The notes: a model not told the origin generated them from the sequence alone. Positions 1-8,665 are shown, counted from the first letter of the stretch. The stretch is 64,000 bases of DNA from Marinobacter profundi (GCF_002744715.1 NZ_KZ319369.1:124001-188000), one strand, 5' to 3'. Program-made: numbers and translations.

Positions 1-124
1 CCACGACCGGGAAGTGCGTCGCCAGGTAACGAACGAGCTCCTCTACGTTCTCTTCGTCCAGGAAAAGGTTGGTTGAAATGCCAATTCGATTGGCCAGGCT
101 GTTCAGTTTTTTCTCGGGGGTCAT
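1..124 (-). CDS. 5' end of an unrecognised gene, cut by the window edge
   Basis: An open frame begins with ATG at 124 and reads leftwards off the window without a stop, giving about 41 residues (starting MTPEKKLNSLANRIG). A good ribosome binding site, AAAGGA, lies about 8 bases before the ATG. The gene follows the beta-propeller gene on the same strand with a 43-base gap, so the two are probably co-transcribed. The visible part is charged and helical, with no signal peptide. I do not recognise a family from so little sequence. Confidence 0.6.
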   Translation of the reverse strand, partial: MTPEKKLNSLANRIGISTNLFLDEENVEELVRYLATHFPVV

Positions 125-167
125 ATCAAAAGTCCTTTCTGTTTGCGGAATGGCAACTCCATCGCCA

Positions 168-1043
168 TCAGAGTTCCAGGGTCTCGATTACAAGGGATTG
201 GTCCAGCATGTTGGGCGCTACAACCCGGCCATCCTCCATTACCATGAAATCCGCCGGGCCACTGGCGTTGTTTCGAATGGTCTTTATCTGGCCTGACTTA
301 AGGTTGATGGTTTTGAACTCACCGGCACCGGGTTCGAATTTGCCCCAGTCAGACACAACCACGGTGTCACCATCCACGACGCTTATGCCGTCAAACAGCC
401 CGGCAGCGCCTTCTATGCGGTGGTACTTGCTGTCATTGAGCGAGAAAATACCGAGCTCGCCGTCGAGCTGGTCTGTCCCGAAGCTGGCAATGAAAAGTCG
501 CTGCTGGTCGTTATCAACGAACAAGCCATTCGGCCCGGGCAGCGGGGAGATGGGTAAAGGCACAGGGATGGAGTCATCGGAGTTCAGGTCGACTTTATAG
601 ACGACCCCGGTATCAGTAGCGCTTACGTAAAGGTTTCCGGTGCTGCTGATAGCGACGTCGTTCAGAAACCCGACATTCTCAGAAACAAAGGAGATCTGTT
701 TTACCTGGGTTTTGGTAACGAGATTGATGGCTACTAACCGGTCAATATCGGCAACATACAGGATATCGTTGTAGAGGCCCATTCCCTTGGGCGCATCCAG
801 GCGGACGTTGCCGTCGAAGGCGTCCTTGTTTATCTCTCCGTCAGGATACACCGCGCTAATGAAACCGTCCCCGTCCTTGGCTGTGGGTGCAAGAGTTGCC
901 CCAAGGTTGGAAACCAGCAGGTGATCGTTTACGGCGATCGCGGATTCCGGAAAGTTAAAGCCGTGCAGGGTATCGGTCAGTCCTGATATGGGGAGGATGC
1001 TGGCAGCAAAAAGGACCAGTCCCCGTTTTCTGAACGTGTTCAT
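168..1043 (-). CDS. Secreted SMP-30/gluconolactonase-like beta-propeller protein
   Basis: A 291-residue protein with an N-terminal signal peptide (basic NTFRKRG, then a hydrophobic stretch to about residue 22), so exported, probably periplasmic. The rest is built of repeated short beta segments with the pattern 'GLYNDILYVAD', 'NDVAISSTGNLYVSAT', 'GPNGLFVDNDQQRLFIAS' and 'FDGISVVDGDTVVVSDW'. These are typical of six-bladed propellers of the SMP-30/gluconolactonase/NHL type, where Asn and Asp in the NG/ND turns bind a metal in true lactonases. Substrate cannot be inferred; it could be a non-enzymatic propeller. It is divergent from an AraC-type regulator that may control it, and a second small gene follows at 124. 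Confidence is good for the fold and low for activity. Confidence 0.7.
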   Translation of the reverse strand: MNTFRKRGLVLFAASILPISGLTDTLHGFNFPESAIAVNDHLLVSNLGATLAPTAKDGDGFISAVYPDGEINKDAFDGNVRLDAPKGMGLYNDILYVADIDRLVAINLVTKTQVKQISFVSENVGFLNDVAISSTGNLYVSATDTGVVYKVDLNSDDSIPVPLPISPLPGPNGLFVDNDQQRLFIASFGTDQLDGELGIFSLNDSKYHRIEGAAGLFDGISVVDGDTVVVSDWGKFEPGAGEFKTINLKSGQIKTIRNNASGPADFMVMEDGRVVAPNMLDQSLVIETLEL

Positions 1044-1213
1044 AAATTTTGTAAGCTCCCCTCGGTATTTAGAGGGGGCGTATAGTAAAGTTCACGCTCC
1101 CGGCGTACTTTTCATATAAGTTCATTTTTTTGTATTTTTGGCTCTTTTTAAGCGGTTTATGACGCTCTAAGCGCATGGAAGCGTGTAACAATCACGGAAA
1201 GGAGGTGTTAGCC
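1044..1213. promoter_or_regulatory. Divergent intergenic region between propeller gene and araC-type gene
   Basis: AT-rich spacer with long T runs around 1125-1150 and an inverted repeat, CCCCTC...GAGGGG, at about 1057-1076 just ahead of the propeller gene. It probably holds both divergent promoters and the binding sites of the AraC-type regulator. No single operator can be assigned. The strong AAAGGAGGT at 1198-1206 serves the regulator gene. Confidence 0.4.
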
Positions 1214-2155
1214 GTGCCCGTCATGGTGCCCGATCATTTTTATGCAGAGTCCAGCCCTTTCGCACACTTCAAAACTCCGAGTGTGGACATCATTCGATAC
1301 CAGCATGGAGAGAGTGAACTCGTAAACGAGGTTGTCCTGAACAAGTCACTGCTGCTGTTTATCAATCGGGGTACCAAGCGGCTGCGGGTGTCTGGCGAAG
1401 AAGAGAGCCTGACATGCGCGGAAGGCGTGTTTGTGCCGAAAGGCTCCTATGTGATGACGGAGGTGGCGGCAAGTCAGAGATTCAACGGATTCGAATCTTT
1501 GATGGTGCTCATTGACGATCATTTTCTGGAAGATTTCCTGCAAGGCTACCGGCCTCCTTTATCGCTCCTGGAGTCCGGGCAGAATGTTGCCGGCACGGAG
1601 CCGGGTGCGTGGGTCCGGTTCGAGAAAACGCCATTTCTGGATAGTTCTATCGTTTCCCTGCAGGTCTTTTTTGATCATCCGGAGCAGGTGAACCGGATGT
1701 TTCTGGAGGAAAAGGTCCGGGAAATTCTTCGGTACCTGTTGACTACGGTTAGGTCACACCGGTTGTTCAATATTCTGAAGTTTGCTTCGGGAGGAGGTCG
1801 AAATGCCCGGCTTCATCAGTTTCTCGAGTCGCACTACATGGAACCTTGGACGGTAGAGCGCTTTGCGGAAAATTTCGGGCTCAGTGTCAGCACTTTCAAA
1901 CGTGAATGTTGCAACACTCTGGGCATGTCGCCCAAGCGCTGGATCAATAAAAGACGACTGGATTCGGCAAAGCAGAAGCTGCTATGCAGTGATGCGCCAC
2001 TGACCCAGATTGCCTTTGAGCTTGGGTTCAGCGATGGCAGCCATTTCTCCACCGCGTTCCGGAAAGAATTTAACTGTTCACCGTCCAGTTATCGTAAAAA
2101 CCGGCCTGGCAGGCTATTGGCTCAGCTCAACGCCGACACCCTGGTTCCTACCTGA
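1214..2155 (+). CDS. AraC-family transcriptional regulator
   Basis: DNA-binding regulator of about 313 residues. The N-terminal ~190 residues look like a sensing domain ('LLFINRGTKRLRVSGEE', cupin-like strands). The C-terminal ~100 residues carry the two AraC helix-turn-helix motifs: WTVERFAENFGLSVSTFKRE and the signature 'LTQIAFELGFSDGSHFSTAFRKEF' region ending in CSPSSYRKNR. The start is placed at GTG 1214 because a near-perfect Shine-Dalgarno (AAAGGAGGT, 1198-1206) sits 7 bases upstream; an in-frame ATG at 1175 would put that site inside the gene. It is divergent from the propeller gene, the likely target. The effector is unknown. Confidence 0.85.
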   Translation: MPVMVPDHFYAESSPFAHFKTPSVDIIRYQHGESELVNEVVLNKSLLLFINRGTKRLRVSGEEESLTCAEGVFVPKGSYVMTEVAASQRFNGFESLMVLIDDHFLEDFLQGYRPPLSLLESGQNVAGTEPGAWVRFEKTPFLDSSIVSLQVFFDHPEQVNRMFLEEKVREILRYLLTTVRSHRLFNILKFASGGGRNARLHQFLESHYMEPWTVERFAENFGLSVSTFKRECCNTLGMSPKRWINKRRLDSAKQKLLCSDAPLTQIAFELGFSDGSHFSTAFRKEFNCSPSSYRKNRPGRLLAQLNADTLVPT

Positions 2156-2274
2156 CCAGGTTTGCAGGTTATGAGTGACATTCCTTATACCCCCGATACG
2201 GCAGTGCGGGGGGAAGGTGCTACACTGGCACCCGTAATTCCAACCCCATGACTACGCCGACAGGAGAATCCACC

Positions 2275-2430
2275 ATGGCGAAAAAACGGGCCAGGCCCAC
2301 CCAGGAAAGCGCCATCAAGCGCGATCTGAAAACCCCGAAATACCAGATGCGCGTTGTCGAGGACAAAACCAGGTACAAGCGCCAGCGTGACCGGGTGGTG
2401 AGATCCGAGGACTTCCGTAAGGCTGCCTGA
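2275..2430 (+). CDS. arfA: Small basic ArfA-like alternative ribosome-rescue factor
   Basis: A 51-residue, very basic protein starting at ATG 2275 behind AGGAG (2262-2266). The central pattern, 'AIKRDLKTPKYQMRVV' followed by 'EDKTRYKRQRDR', resembles the ArfA family pattern of N-A-x4-L-x-x-P-x-F-x-x-R-V-x-x-x-K-K-G-K. ArfA recruits release factor 2 to ribosomes stalled on mRNAs lacking a stop codon, and in E. coli its own mRNA is cut or terminated inside the gene so that it is made only when tmRNA fails. A hairpin enclosing the stop codon here (2411-2449) fits that logic. Residues of the classic KGKGSY segment are not conserved, so the family call is an inference. Confidence 0.6.
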   Translation: MAKKRARPTQESAIKRDLKTPKYQMRVVEDKTRYKRQRDRVVRSEDFRKAA

Positions 2431-2449
2431 GCGGCGGATTTACGAAAGT
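2411..2449 (+). promoter_or_regulatory. Hairpin with the arfA-like stop codon in its loop
   Basis: The sequence folds as an outer stem, ACTTCCGTAA (2411-2420) with TTACGAAAGT (2440-2449, one mismatch), and an inner stem, GCTGC (2422-2426) with GCGGC (2431-2435). The apical loop is CTGA, so the TGA stop codon (2428-2430) is in the loop. In E. coli, RNase III cleavage at a 3'-coding hairpin of arfA creates non-stop mRNA; a similar role is inferred here. Confidence 0.55.
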
Positions 2450-2450
2450 C

Positions 2451-2469
2451 CCCGGTATCACCGGGTTTT
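2451..2469 (+). terminator. Rho-independent terminator after arfA-like gene
   Basis: CCCGGT (2451-2456) pairs with ACCGGG (2460-2465) around a 3-base loop and is followed by TTTT. It lies 20 bases past the stop codon, directly after the stop-codon hairpin. Confidence 0.65.
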
Positions 2470-2575
2470 GTCATCTGATTGCAACAATTCGGCGTGACCG
2501 GTCCGGTACCATAGATGGCTTTACTTCCGCGACAGGTGACTACGCCTGGCGCCGTATTTCCATTCGGGGACAGGG

Positions 2576-3316
2576 ATGAGAACAATCGCGTTTTACAGCC
2601 TGAAAGGTGGTGTCGGAAAAACCTCTGCGGCGGTGAATATTGCCTACCTGGCCAGCCAGTCCGGCCTTGCCACCATTCTGTGGGACCTGGACCCGCAGGG
2701 CGCTTCCAGTTGGTACCTGGCCGGTGCCGATCAGGTCAAGGGGCGCAAGCTCGCGGCGCTGATGGACGGCAAAACCCCCATCGGCAAGTTCATTCGCCCG
2801 AGCCCGTATCCCAACCTTGACTTCATCCCTTCACACACCAGTTTCCGCAATCTGGATGTGCGGCTCGACAAGGAAGAGGACGCCAACCTGCTGAAACAGT
2901 GGCTGGGCCCGCTCTCCGAGGAGACCGAGCTGGTGGTGCTGGACTGCCCGCCCTCCCTGTCGCGGCTTTCGGAGCAGGTGCTGGCCGCCTCCGACCATGT
3001 TTTTGTGCCGGTCGTGCCCACCTGGCTGTCACTCAACAGTTGGCATCAGTTGCGGGATTTTGCGAAGGACCACAAACTCAAGCGGTCGAGGCTGCACCCG
3101 TTCTATTCCCTCGCTGACCGCCGCAAGGCTCTGCATCGCGAGCTGGTGGATGATCAGGAGCGGCATCTGAAGGGCAGCCTGAAGACCATCATCCCCAATG
3201 CCAGCGTGGTAGAGAAAATGGGGGAGAGCGGCCGCCCGGTGGAGCTCACGGCACCGTCGTCGATCGCCGCCGATGCCTACCGCCGGCTGTGGCGGGAGAT
3301 CCGCGAACTGCTCTGA
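2576..3316 (+). CDS. ParA-family ATPase (orphan)
   Basis: A 246-residue deviant-Walker ATPase. The P-loop KGGVGKTS is at residues 10-17 with the ParA-type lysine at position 10, followed by the switch motif 'LWDLDPQGASSWYL' and the Walker B-like 'LVVLDCPPSLS'. Members of this family form nucleotide-dependent dimers on DNA and position plasmids, chromosomes or protein complexes. No ParB partner, parS-like repeat or chemotaxis gene is adjacent, so this is an orphan member rather than the chromosomal parAB system. It is preceded by the arfA terminator, with about 105 bases for its own promoter. Its cargo cannot be told from the context. Confidence 0.85.
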   Translation: MRTIAFYSLKGGVGKTSAAVNIAYLASQSGLATILWDLDPQGASSWYLAGADQVKGRKLAALMDGKTPIGKFIRPSPYPNLDFIPSHTSFRNLDVRLDKEEDANLLKQWLGPLSEETELVVLDCPPSLSRLSEQVLAASDHVFVPVVPTWLSLNSWHQLRDFAKDHKLKRSRLHPFYSLADRRKALHRELVDDQERHLKGSLKTIIPNASVVEKMGESGRPVELTAPSSIAADAYRRLWREIRELL

Positions 3317-3420
3317 AGGTCGTGGCTCCGCACTTTTACTCTTACACCCGCCTGGCTGGCTGCTGTCAGACAGGGTGGCCATGATGGTAGAGTCTGGTGT
3401 TTACAACGACCGGAGAGCCC

Positions 3421-4125
3421 ATGACTACACCCGATGCCCTTGCCCTGGATACCCTGCAACTGGATACCGGCCCGGATCCCCGAATGACCGTCATCTGGCT
3501 GCATGGCCTCGGTGCCAGTGGCCATGACTTCGAACCGGTGGTGCCGGAATTCGCCTTCGCCAGGGTGCGCCCGGTACGCTTCATCTTCCCCCATGCACCG
3601 GAGATTCCGGTAACCATCAATGGCGGCATGGTGATGCCGGCGTGGTACGACATTCTCGCCATGGACATCGACCGCAAGGTGGACGTCACCCAACTGAAGG
3701 CGTCCGCCGACCGGGTGGCCCGGCTGATCGAGACCGAGATCCAGCGCGGCGTAGCCAGCGAGAATATCATCGTGGGGGGCTTTTCCCAGGGCGGCGCCGT
3801 TGCCTATGAGCTGGCACTGAGCTATCCGCGGCCGCTGGGTGGCTTGTTTGCGCTGTCGACCTACTTCGCCACCGCCGACTCCATCGATCGCAGTGACGCT
3901 AACCGGACTATCCCGGTGTTCATCGGTCATGGTAGCTATGACCCGGTGGTGGCCGAATCCCTCGGCGAGGCCGCCTTGCAGCGTCTGCAGGGGCTCGGGT
4001 ATACCGCGGAGTATCACCGTTACGCCATGGAGCACAGTCTGTGCCTGGAGGAGGTGAGGGATCTGGACCGGTTTCTCGAATGCTGTGGTGAAGCCATCGC
4101 CGCCGGAAGTTCCAGCCCGACCTAG
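3421..4125 (+). CDS. Alpha/beta-hydrolase carboxylesterase (phospholipase/carboxylesterase family)
   Basis: A 234-residue cytosolic esterase of the type that hydrolyses short-chain esters or lysophospholipids. The oxyanion region is 'VIWLHGLGASGHDF', the nucleophile elbow is GGFSQGG (Ser about residue 123), and the acid and base lie in 'GHGSYDPVV' and 'YAMEHSLCLEE', as in the family (about 220 residues). The start is ATG 3421, with GGAG 8 bases upstream; an upstream in-frame GTG at 3397 lacks such a site. The terminal histidine lies in AMEHSLC, slightly different from the usual GHS/MGH. It is a single gene between parA and the polysaccharide operon. Confidence 0.85.
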   Translation: MTTPDALALDTLQLDTGPDPRMTVIWLHGLGASGHDFEPVVPEFAFARVRPVRFIFPHAPEIPVTINGGMVMPAWYDILAMDIDRKVDVTQLKASADRVARLIETEIQRGVASENIIVGGFSQGGAVAYELALSYPRPLGGLFALSTYFATADSIDRSDANRTIPVFIGHGSYDPVVAESLGEAALQRLQGLGYTAEYHRYAMEHSLCLEEVRDLDRFLECCGEAIAAGSSSPT

Positions 4126-4293
4126 GGTGAAAACCTGAGCGGAGCTGTCCGCCCTGCCGTTCACGGAATTGACCGGGAGCAGAGACAGCTGCCGAACACT
4201 GTGCAAGGATAACAATCAGCTATGTTGTCGTTGCGAATGCGCAGGGCATCCGAGCATTCCCGCCATGATCCTGAATTGAAGACGGAGTCGACT

Positions 4294-5283
4294 GTGCACA
4301 TTCTCGTTACTGGTGGAGCGGGTTTTATCGGCTCCCATATCACCGAGTACCATCTCGCCCGCGGTGACAAGGTGCATGTGGTGGATAACCTCAGCACCGG
4401 CTCGCTGGCCAATATTGCAGGCTTTCAGGTTACCGGCCGCTTTCATTTCGATGAAGCGGACATCGTGACCTGGGAGGGACTGGACAAGGCCGTGGCCTGG
4501 GCCGACCGGATCTATCACATGGCGGCGGTAGTCGGGGTGTACCGGGTTTTGCGTGAGCCGGTCAACACCATGGCCACCAACATTGCCGGAACCGATCGCC
4601 TGCTCCGGGCGGTAGACCGCTGCAGCTGGTCTCCGCAGGTGATTCTGGCATCCAGCTCGGAAGTGTATGGTCCGCACACCGAGCCAACCCTCAGCGAGGA
4701 CGATTCGCTGATCATCCAGTCCGGCGCGCCATTGCGCTGGAACTACGCCATCAGCAAACTGGCAGACGAAGGCTTCGGCCTCGCCTATGCCCGGGAACAC
4801 AATCTGGCGGTGCTCATTGCCCGGTTCTTCAACACCGTGGGGCCGCGGCAAACCGGACGATATGGCATGGTGGTGCCGCGATTTATCCAGCGTGCCGTGG
4901 CCGGTGAGCCGATTACCGTCTTCGGCGACGGCGAGCAGACCCGCGCCTTCTGTGATGTGCGAGACACCGTGGCGATACTCGACCGCCTGGCCTCAATGCC
5001 GGACCTGCCCAACGGCGAAATCGTCAACGTTGGTAGCGAGCGGGAAATCAGCATCAACGATCTGGCTCGTCTGGTCATCGATTGTGCGGGCAGCCAATCG
5101 GCCATTGAACACATTCCCTACGGCGAAGCCTACGGTGCCGAGTTTGAAGATATCCGCCACCGCCGGCCATCGCTGGCCAAACTGCGCCAGCTGACTGGAT
5201 ATGAGCATCGCTGGTCGCTGGAGGACACCCTGCACGACCTGATCAACCGGGCCCGGGCACAACACTCAGCAGCGGAGCGCTAA
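4294..5283 (+). CDS. NAD-dependent sugar-nucleotide epimerase/dehydratase (extended SDR)
   Basis: A 329-residue extended short-chain dehydrogenase/reductase. The Rossmann motif GGAGFIG stands at the very N terminus, 'ASSSEVYG' supplies the catalytic serine region, and YAISK is the YxxxK motif. The downstream 'NTVGPRQTGRYGMVVPRF' and 'GDGEQTRAFCDVRDTV' match UDP-glucuronate decarboxylase / NDP-sugar epimerase-dehydratases. The start is set at GTG 4294 (GGAG at 4284-4287), which places the Rossmann fold at the normal position; ATG 4222 would add 24 residues without family counterpart. The next gene begins 1 base after its stop, so it heads a three-gene operon and probably supplies an activated sugar for the glycosyltransferase. 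Exact sugar unknown. Confidence 0.85.
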   Translation: MHILVTGGAGFIGSHITEYHLARGDKVHVVDNLSTGSLANIAGFQVTGRFHFDEADIVTWEGLDKAVAWADRIYHMAAVVGVYRVLREPVNTMATNIAGTDRLLRAVDRCSWSPQVILASSSEVYGPHTEPTLSEDDSLIIQSGAPLRWNYAISKLADEGFGLAYAREHNLAVLIARFFNTVGPRQTGRYGMVVPRFIQRAVAGEPITVFGDGEQTRAFCDVRDTVAILDRLASMPDLPNGEIVNVGSEREISINDLARLVIDCAGSQSAIEHIPYGEAYGAEFEDIRHRRPSLAKLRQLTGYEHRWSLEDTLHDLINRARAQHSAAER

Positions 5284-5284
5284 C

Positions 5285-6676
5285 ATGGCCACAATGCCCT
5301 GGTTTGTCATCGGTCCGAGCACGTTGGTCTCCTTCATCGGATTGCTGCGAGGGCCGGACAAAACCCCGCCCGAGTCGGCGGAGGATCCTTCCGGCGCCAT
5401 CGTGGACCTGGTTATCCCGGCGCTCAATGAAGAGCAGAACATCCTGATGACGCTCAGCTCCATCGCGCGGCAGACCCTGCAGCCCCGCAAGGTGGTACTG
5501 GTTGACGACGGCAGTAGCGACAGAACTGCAGACTATGCCCGGGCGCTGGGCGATGAGCTCGGCCTGAACCTGCAGGTTATCCGTCGCCGGGCGCCGATCG
5601 GCAAGACGCCGACGCTGAAACGTGAATCCCGTGAGCTGGATGCCGATGTGGAAGTGATACTCGACGGTGACACTTTTCTCGAGTCGGAAAACTACATCGA
5701 ACGCCTGGTGGAAGAGCTGTACAAGGCGCCCGGCATCGCCTCGGCCTGCGGGATTGTCCAGCCCATGCGCCAGCGGGACCGCCGGGAAATCTGCCAGGCT
5801 CCGCCGCTGCGAGACTTTCTCGCCAGCCATGAGGACTTTGCGCCGCGGGAGCAGGGCGCCTGGCACCGCTTCAACCGCGCCATCACCAATTTTTACCGGG
5901 GCATTCTGTACACCTTCCTGCAGCGGTTTATCTACCGTGGCCAGATGGTGGTATTCGGCAGCATCATCAACCCGGTCGGATGCGCCGTGGCCTATCGCCG
6001 CAAGTATCTGAAGGAGCTGTTCGACCACTATGAACCCATCCTGGGGGATGATCTGACCAACTCCGAAGACATCTTCATCGGCTTTGCCATGCTCAACGAA
6101 GGCTACCGCAATGTCCAGTTGCAGGACGTAACGGTACGCTCGCTGGAACCCGAGTTCCCGCGATTGGCTCACCAGCTTTACTACTGGTCGTCCAGTTTCC
6201 TGCAGAGCTGTTACTACTTTGATGGCTTGCTGCGCAGCCCGTTCAAGGGTCTGCGCCGCTGGAAGCAGAAGCGCGAGGCCAGGCATTATGACCAGACCCA
6301 TCCGGACAGCCCGCGCCAGCACCGGCGTGGTGAGCCCTACCGTCAGCCCTGGGGCCAGGGCTATACCGGCCGCTTTGGCCGGCCCATGGGCTGGGCGGTC
6401 TTTATGTCCGCGCTGGAGAAGATCGCCTTTCCCACCACCTTAGTGATCATGCTGATATTGCAGCTGTGGGGGCCGTTGCTGATTACCTTTCTGGCTGAAA
6501 TGGCGCTGGTAATCATTATTCTGATGGCCAACGCACCCGGCCACCGGTTCCGCGCATTCTGGCAGGCTATCGCGGTAACGCCGCTACGCTACGGCAGCCT
6601 GTTGTTCGACGCCGTGAATATCGGCCGGTTTGCGACCGATCTCTGGATAACCCGCAATCGGAGGTGGCGCAAATGA
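5285..6676 (+). CDS. Membrane family-2 glycosyltransferase
   Basis: A 463-residue GT2 enzyme with a GT-A fold. The nucleotide-binding motif is DDGSSD (74-79), the DxD metal site is DGD in 'VILDGDTF' (127-129), and the catalytic ED is at 251-252 in 'SEDIFIGFAML'. The place normally taken by the QxxRW motif of processive synthases reads QLYYW (287-291), so the arginine is missing. At least two hydrophobic helices follow near the C terminus (about 380-425). It probably elongates a polysaccharide on the inner face of the inner membrane. It sits between the sugar-nucleotide enzyme and a TPR/barrel protein whose start codon overlaps this gene's stop (ATGA). Confidence 0.85.
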   Translation: MATMPWFVIGPSTLVSFIGLLRGPDKTPPESAEDPSGAIVDLVIPALNEEQNILMTLSSIARQTLQPRKVVLVDDGSSDRTADYARALGDELGLNLQVIRRRAPIGKTPTLKRESRELDADVEVILDGDTFLESENYIERLVEELYKAPGIASACGIVQPMRQRDRREICQAPPLRDFLASHEDFAPREQGAWHRFNRAITNFYRGILYTFLQRFIYRGQMVVFGSIINPVGCAVAYRRKYLKELFDHYEPILGDDLTNSEDIFIGFAMLNEGYRNVQLQDVTVRSLEPEFPRLAHQLYYWSSSFLQSCYYFDGLLRSPFKGLRRWKQKREARHYDQTHPDSPRQHRRGEPYRQPWGQGYTGRFGRPMGWAVFMSALEKIAFPTTLVIMLILQLWGPLLITFLAEMALVIIILMANAPGHRFRAFWQAIAVTPLRYGSLLFDAVNIGRFATDLWITRNRRWRK

Positions 6677-8478
6677 AACGCCTGCTTGCCGGAGTCTTGT
6701 TTACCCTCTGTGCCGGAACCCTGGCCGCTGACCCTGCAGTCCCTGACGAAGGCCTGCAGGCGGAAATGGCCGGGCAGTGGGATAGTGCCCTGGAGGTTTA
6801 CCAGGCTGTTCTGGACCAGCAACCACAGCGGGTGGATCTGTGGCTGCGCATGGCCGACATCTACCACCACCTGAACCGGGAAGACGCCAAGCTGGATGCG
6901 CTGGAGCAGGCCGCCCGCATGGCGCCGGACGATGCTGTGGTGGCGTACCGGTTGTCCCAGGCCTACGCCATGGCAAACCGGCCGGCGGATGCTGTCCAGC
7001 AGTGCCTGCGGGCGGCCGAGCTGGATCCGGGCAACGTGGAATACCTGCGCGGCTGCCTGCAACAAGCCAACTGGGCCAACAACCGGGCCGCCGCCCAGGC
7101 CAGTATTCAGGGCTTGCTGAGCGTCGCGCCAGGTGACCACGACGCACTGCTGGGGCGCGCCCGGTGGCACAGCTGGAGCGGCGACTATGGGCAGGCTGCC
7201 TCCGCCTATGAGGACTACCTCCGCTATTTCCCGGACGATCAGGACGCGGCGGTAGCTCGCATCCAGGTACTGAGGTGGGCCGGGGATGACGCCGGTGCCG
7301 AACAGGCGCTGGAGGATTACCTCCGTCGTTATGGCAACACCGACGATTACCAGCGGGAGCAGGCCAATCTCCTGCTGCAACGGGGGCATTTCTATGCCGC
7401 TTCCGCCCTGCTGGAACCCCTGGCCGATCGCTACCCGGATGACTACGACATCCAGTTCGCCCGGGTACTGGCCACCCGCTCATCCGGCCAGCCCTCGGCA
7501 GCGCTGGACGGCGTGGCGGCCATGGAGCGCCTGAAGCCGGATCAGCCAGAGACCGCGGACGTCGCCCGGGTAACCCAGGCGCCGCTGAAGTCGTTGGTGG
7601 GCATGTACGGTGACTATCAGTTCGATGCCGACGATATCCGCATCGCCAGCCTGCACACCCGGGGCGAACTGGCGCTGAGCCCGGAAACCCGGGCGCTCCT
7701 GGGCTACAACGTCCGCCGGGTAAGCACCCGCCAGGGCTCGCCCTTCATGACCGAGGAGAGCGAGCGCTCCACCATGGACCATTACGGCTGGCTGGGCGTG
7801 CGACACCAGTTGCATCGCCGCCTGAGCGTGGAAGCCCGCGCCGGTCGGGGTAGTGTGGAGGGCGGCGGTGACTACGGATACTACCTGCTCGAAGGCAGCT
7901 ATCACCCGCGCGACCACCTGATGCTGCAGCTGACCCGCGAGCGGGCACTGTACGCCATGTCGCCCCTGGCCGTATCCGAGGAAATTGTTGAAACCCGCAA
8001 CCGCCTGCGCGCCCTGTGGCAGCCGGCTCCGCTGTACCAGGTGGAGGGCTGGGTGAGCGTCTCGGATTTCTCCGACGACAACGGCCGCGAGGAAGTCTTC
8101 CTTGCCCCCAGTCGCAACGTCTATCGCCACGGGCCCTGGGGCGTGAACCTGGGGTTGTCGGCCCAGTGGTTCAGTTTCGATGACGACCTGAACAACGGCT
8201 ATTACGATCCCGATTACTTCCGCCGCTATGCCGGCACCGCGCTGCTCTACTGGAGCCCCAACGCCGACGACTGGGTAAGTCTGCGCACCAGCCTGGGCTG
8301 GCATAAAGACAACACCTTCACCAGCTACGAATTCGGCTCCGACATCGAACTGGAAGCCCTCATCGGCCGCTACCGCGACTGGCAGTTCCACGGTCGTGTT
8401 GCCTACGCGGACCGCCTGCTGGAAACCGGGCGCTATTACGGTACGTCCCTGCACCTGGGCGCATTGCGCCGGTTCTGA
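6673..8478 (+). CDS. TPR-containing outer-membrane beta-barrel protein, polysaccharide-export type
   Basis: A 601-residue exported protein. The start is ATG 6673, with GGAGG at 6660-6664 and 4-base overlap with the glycosyltransferase gene. A signal peptide (MKRLLAGVLFTLCAGTLAA) is followed by tetratricopeptide-like repeats to about residue 270 ('AAELDPGNVEYLRG', 'LLSVAPGDHDALLGRARW', 'YEDYLRYFPDDQDAAVARI'). The C-terminal ~310 residues alternate aromatic and polar residues and end in ALRRF, as in outer-membrane barrels. The architecture recalls PgaA or YaiO/BcsC-type proteins, which thread a polymer through a periplasmic TPR scaffold and an outer-membrane pore. Shorter than PgaA (about 800). 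With the two upstream genes it forms a minimal polysaccharide module; no modifying enzyme or c-di-GMP protein is visible. Confidence 0.75.
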   Translation: MKRLLAGVLFTLCAGTLAADPAVPDEGLQAEMAGQWDSALEVYQAVLDQQPQRVDLWLRMADIYHHLNREDAKLDALEQAARMAPDDAVVAYRLSQAYAMANRPADAVQQCLRAAELDPGNVEYLRGCLQQANWANNRAAAQASIQGLLSVAPGDHDALLGRARWHSWSGDYGQAASAYEDYLRYFPDDQDAAVARIQVLRWAGDDAGAEQALEDYLRRYGNTDDYQREQANLLLQRGHFYAASALLEPLADRYPDDYDIQFARVLATRSSGQPSAALDGVAAMERLKPDQPETADVARVTQAPLKSLVGMYGDYQFDADDIRIASLHTRGELALSPETRALLGYNVRRVSTRQGSPFMTEESERSTMDHYGWLGVRHQLHRRLSVEARAGRGSVEGGGDYGYYLLEGSYHPRDHLMLQLTRERALYAMSPLAVSEEIVETRNRLRALWQPAPLYQVEGWVSVSDFSDDNGREEVFLAPSRNVYRHGPWGVNLGLSAQWFSFDDDLNNGYYDPDYFRRYAGTALLYWSPNADDWVSLRTSLGWHKDNTFTSYEFGSDIELEALIGRYRDWQFHGRVAYADRLLETGRYYGTSLHLGALRRF

Positions 8479-8665
8479 GGGCCGGGGTAAATGCGCTGCG
8501 CCGCTGGTTGGCGCAGTGCATTCCGCTCCGGTTCACAAAACTGTAACCCCGATCAGTTTGAATGGCCCCGCCGAGAGAGACCTCGGCCCTGTCACGTTGC
8601 CAACGTTTCAAGTTTTCTCAGGACGAGTCGAACTCAGCTGTCACCTATTTGATCGGAGATGAGAT

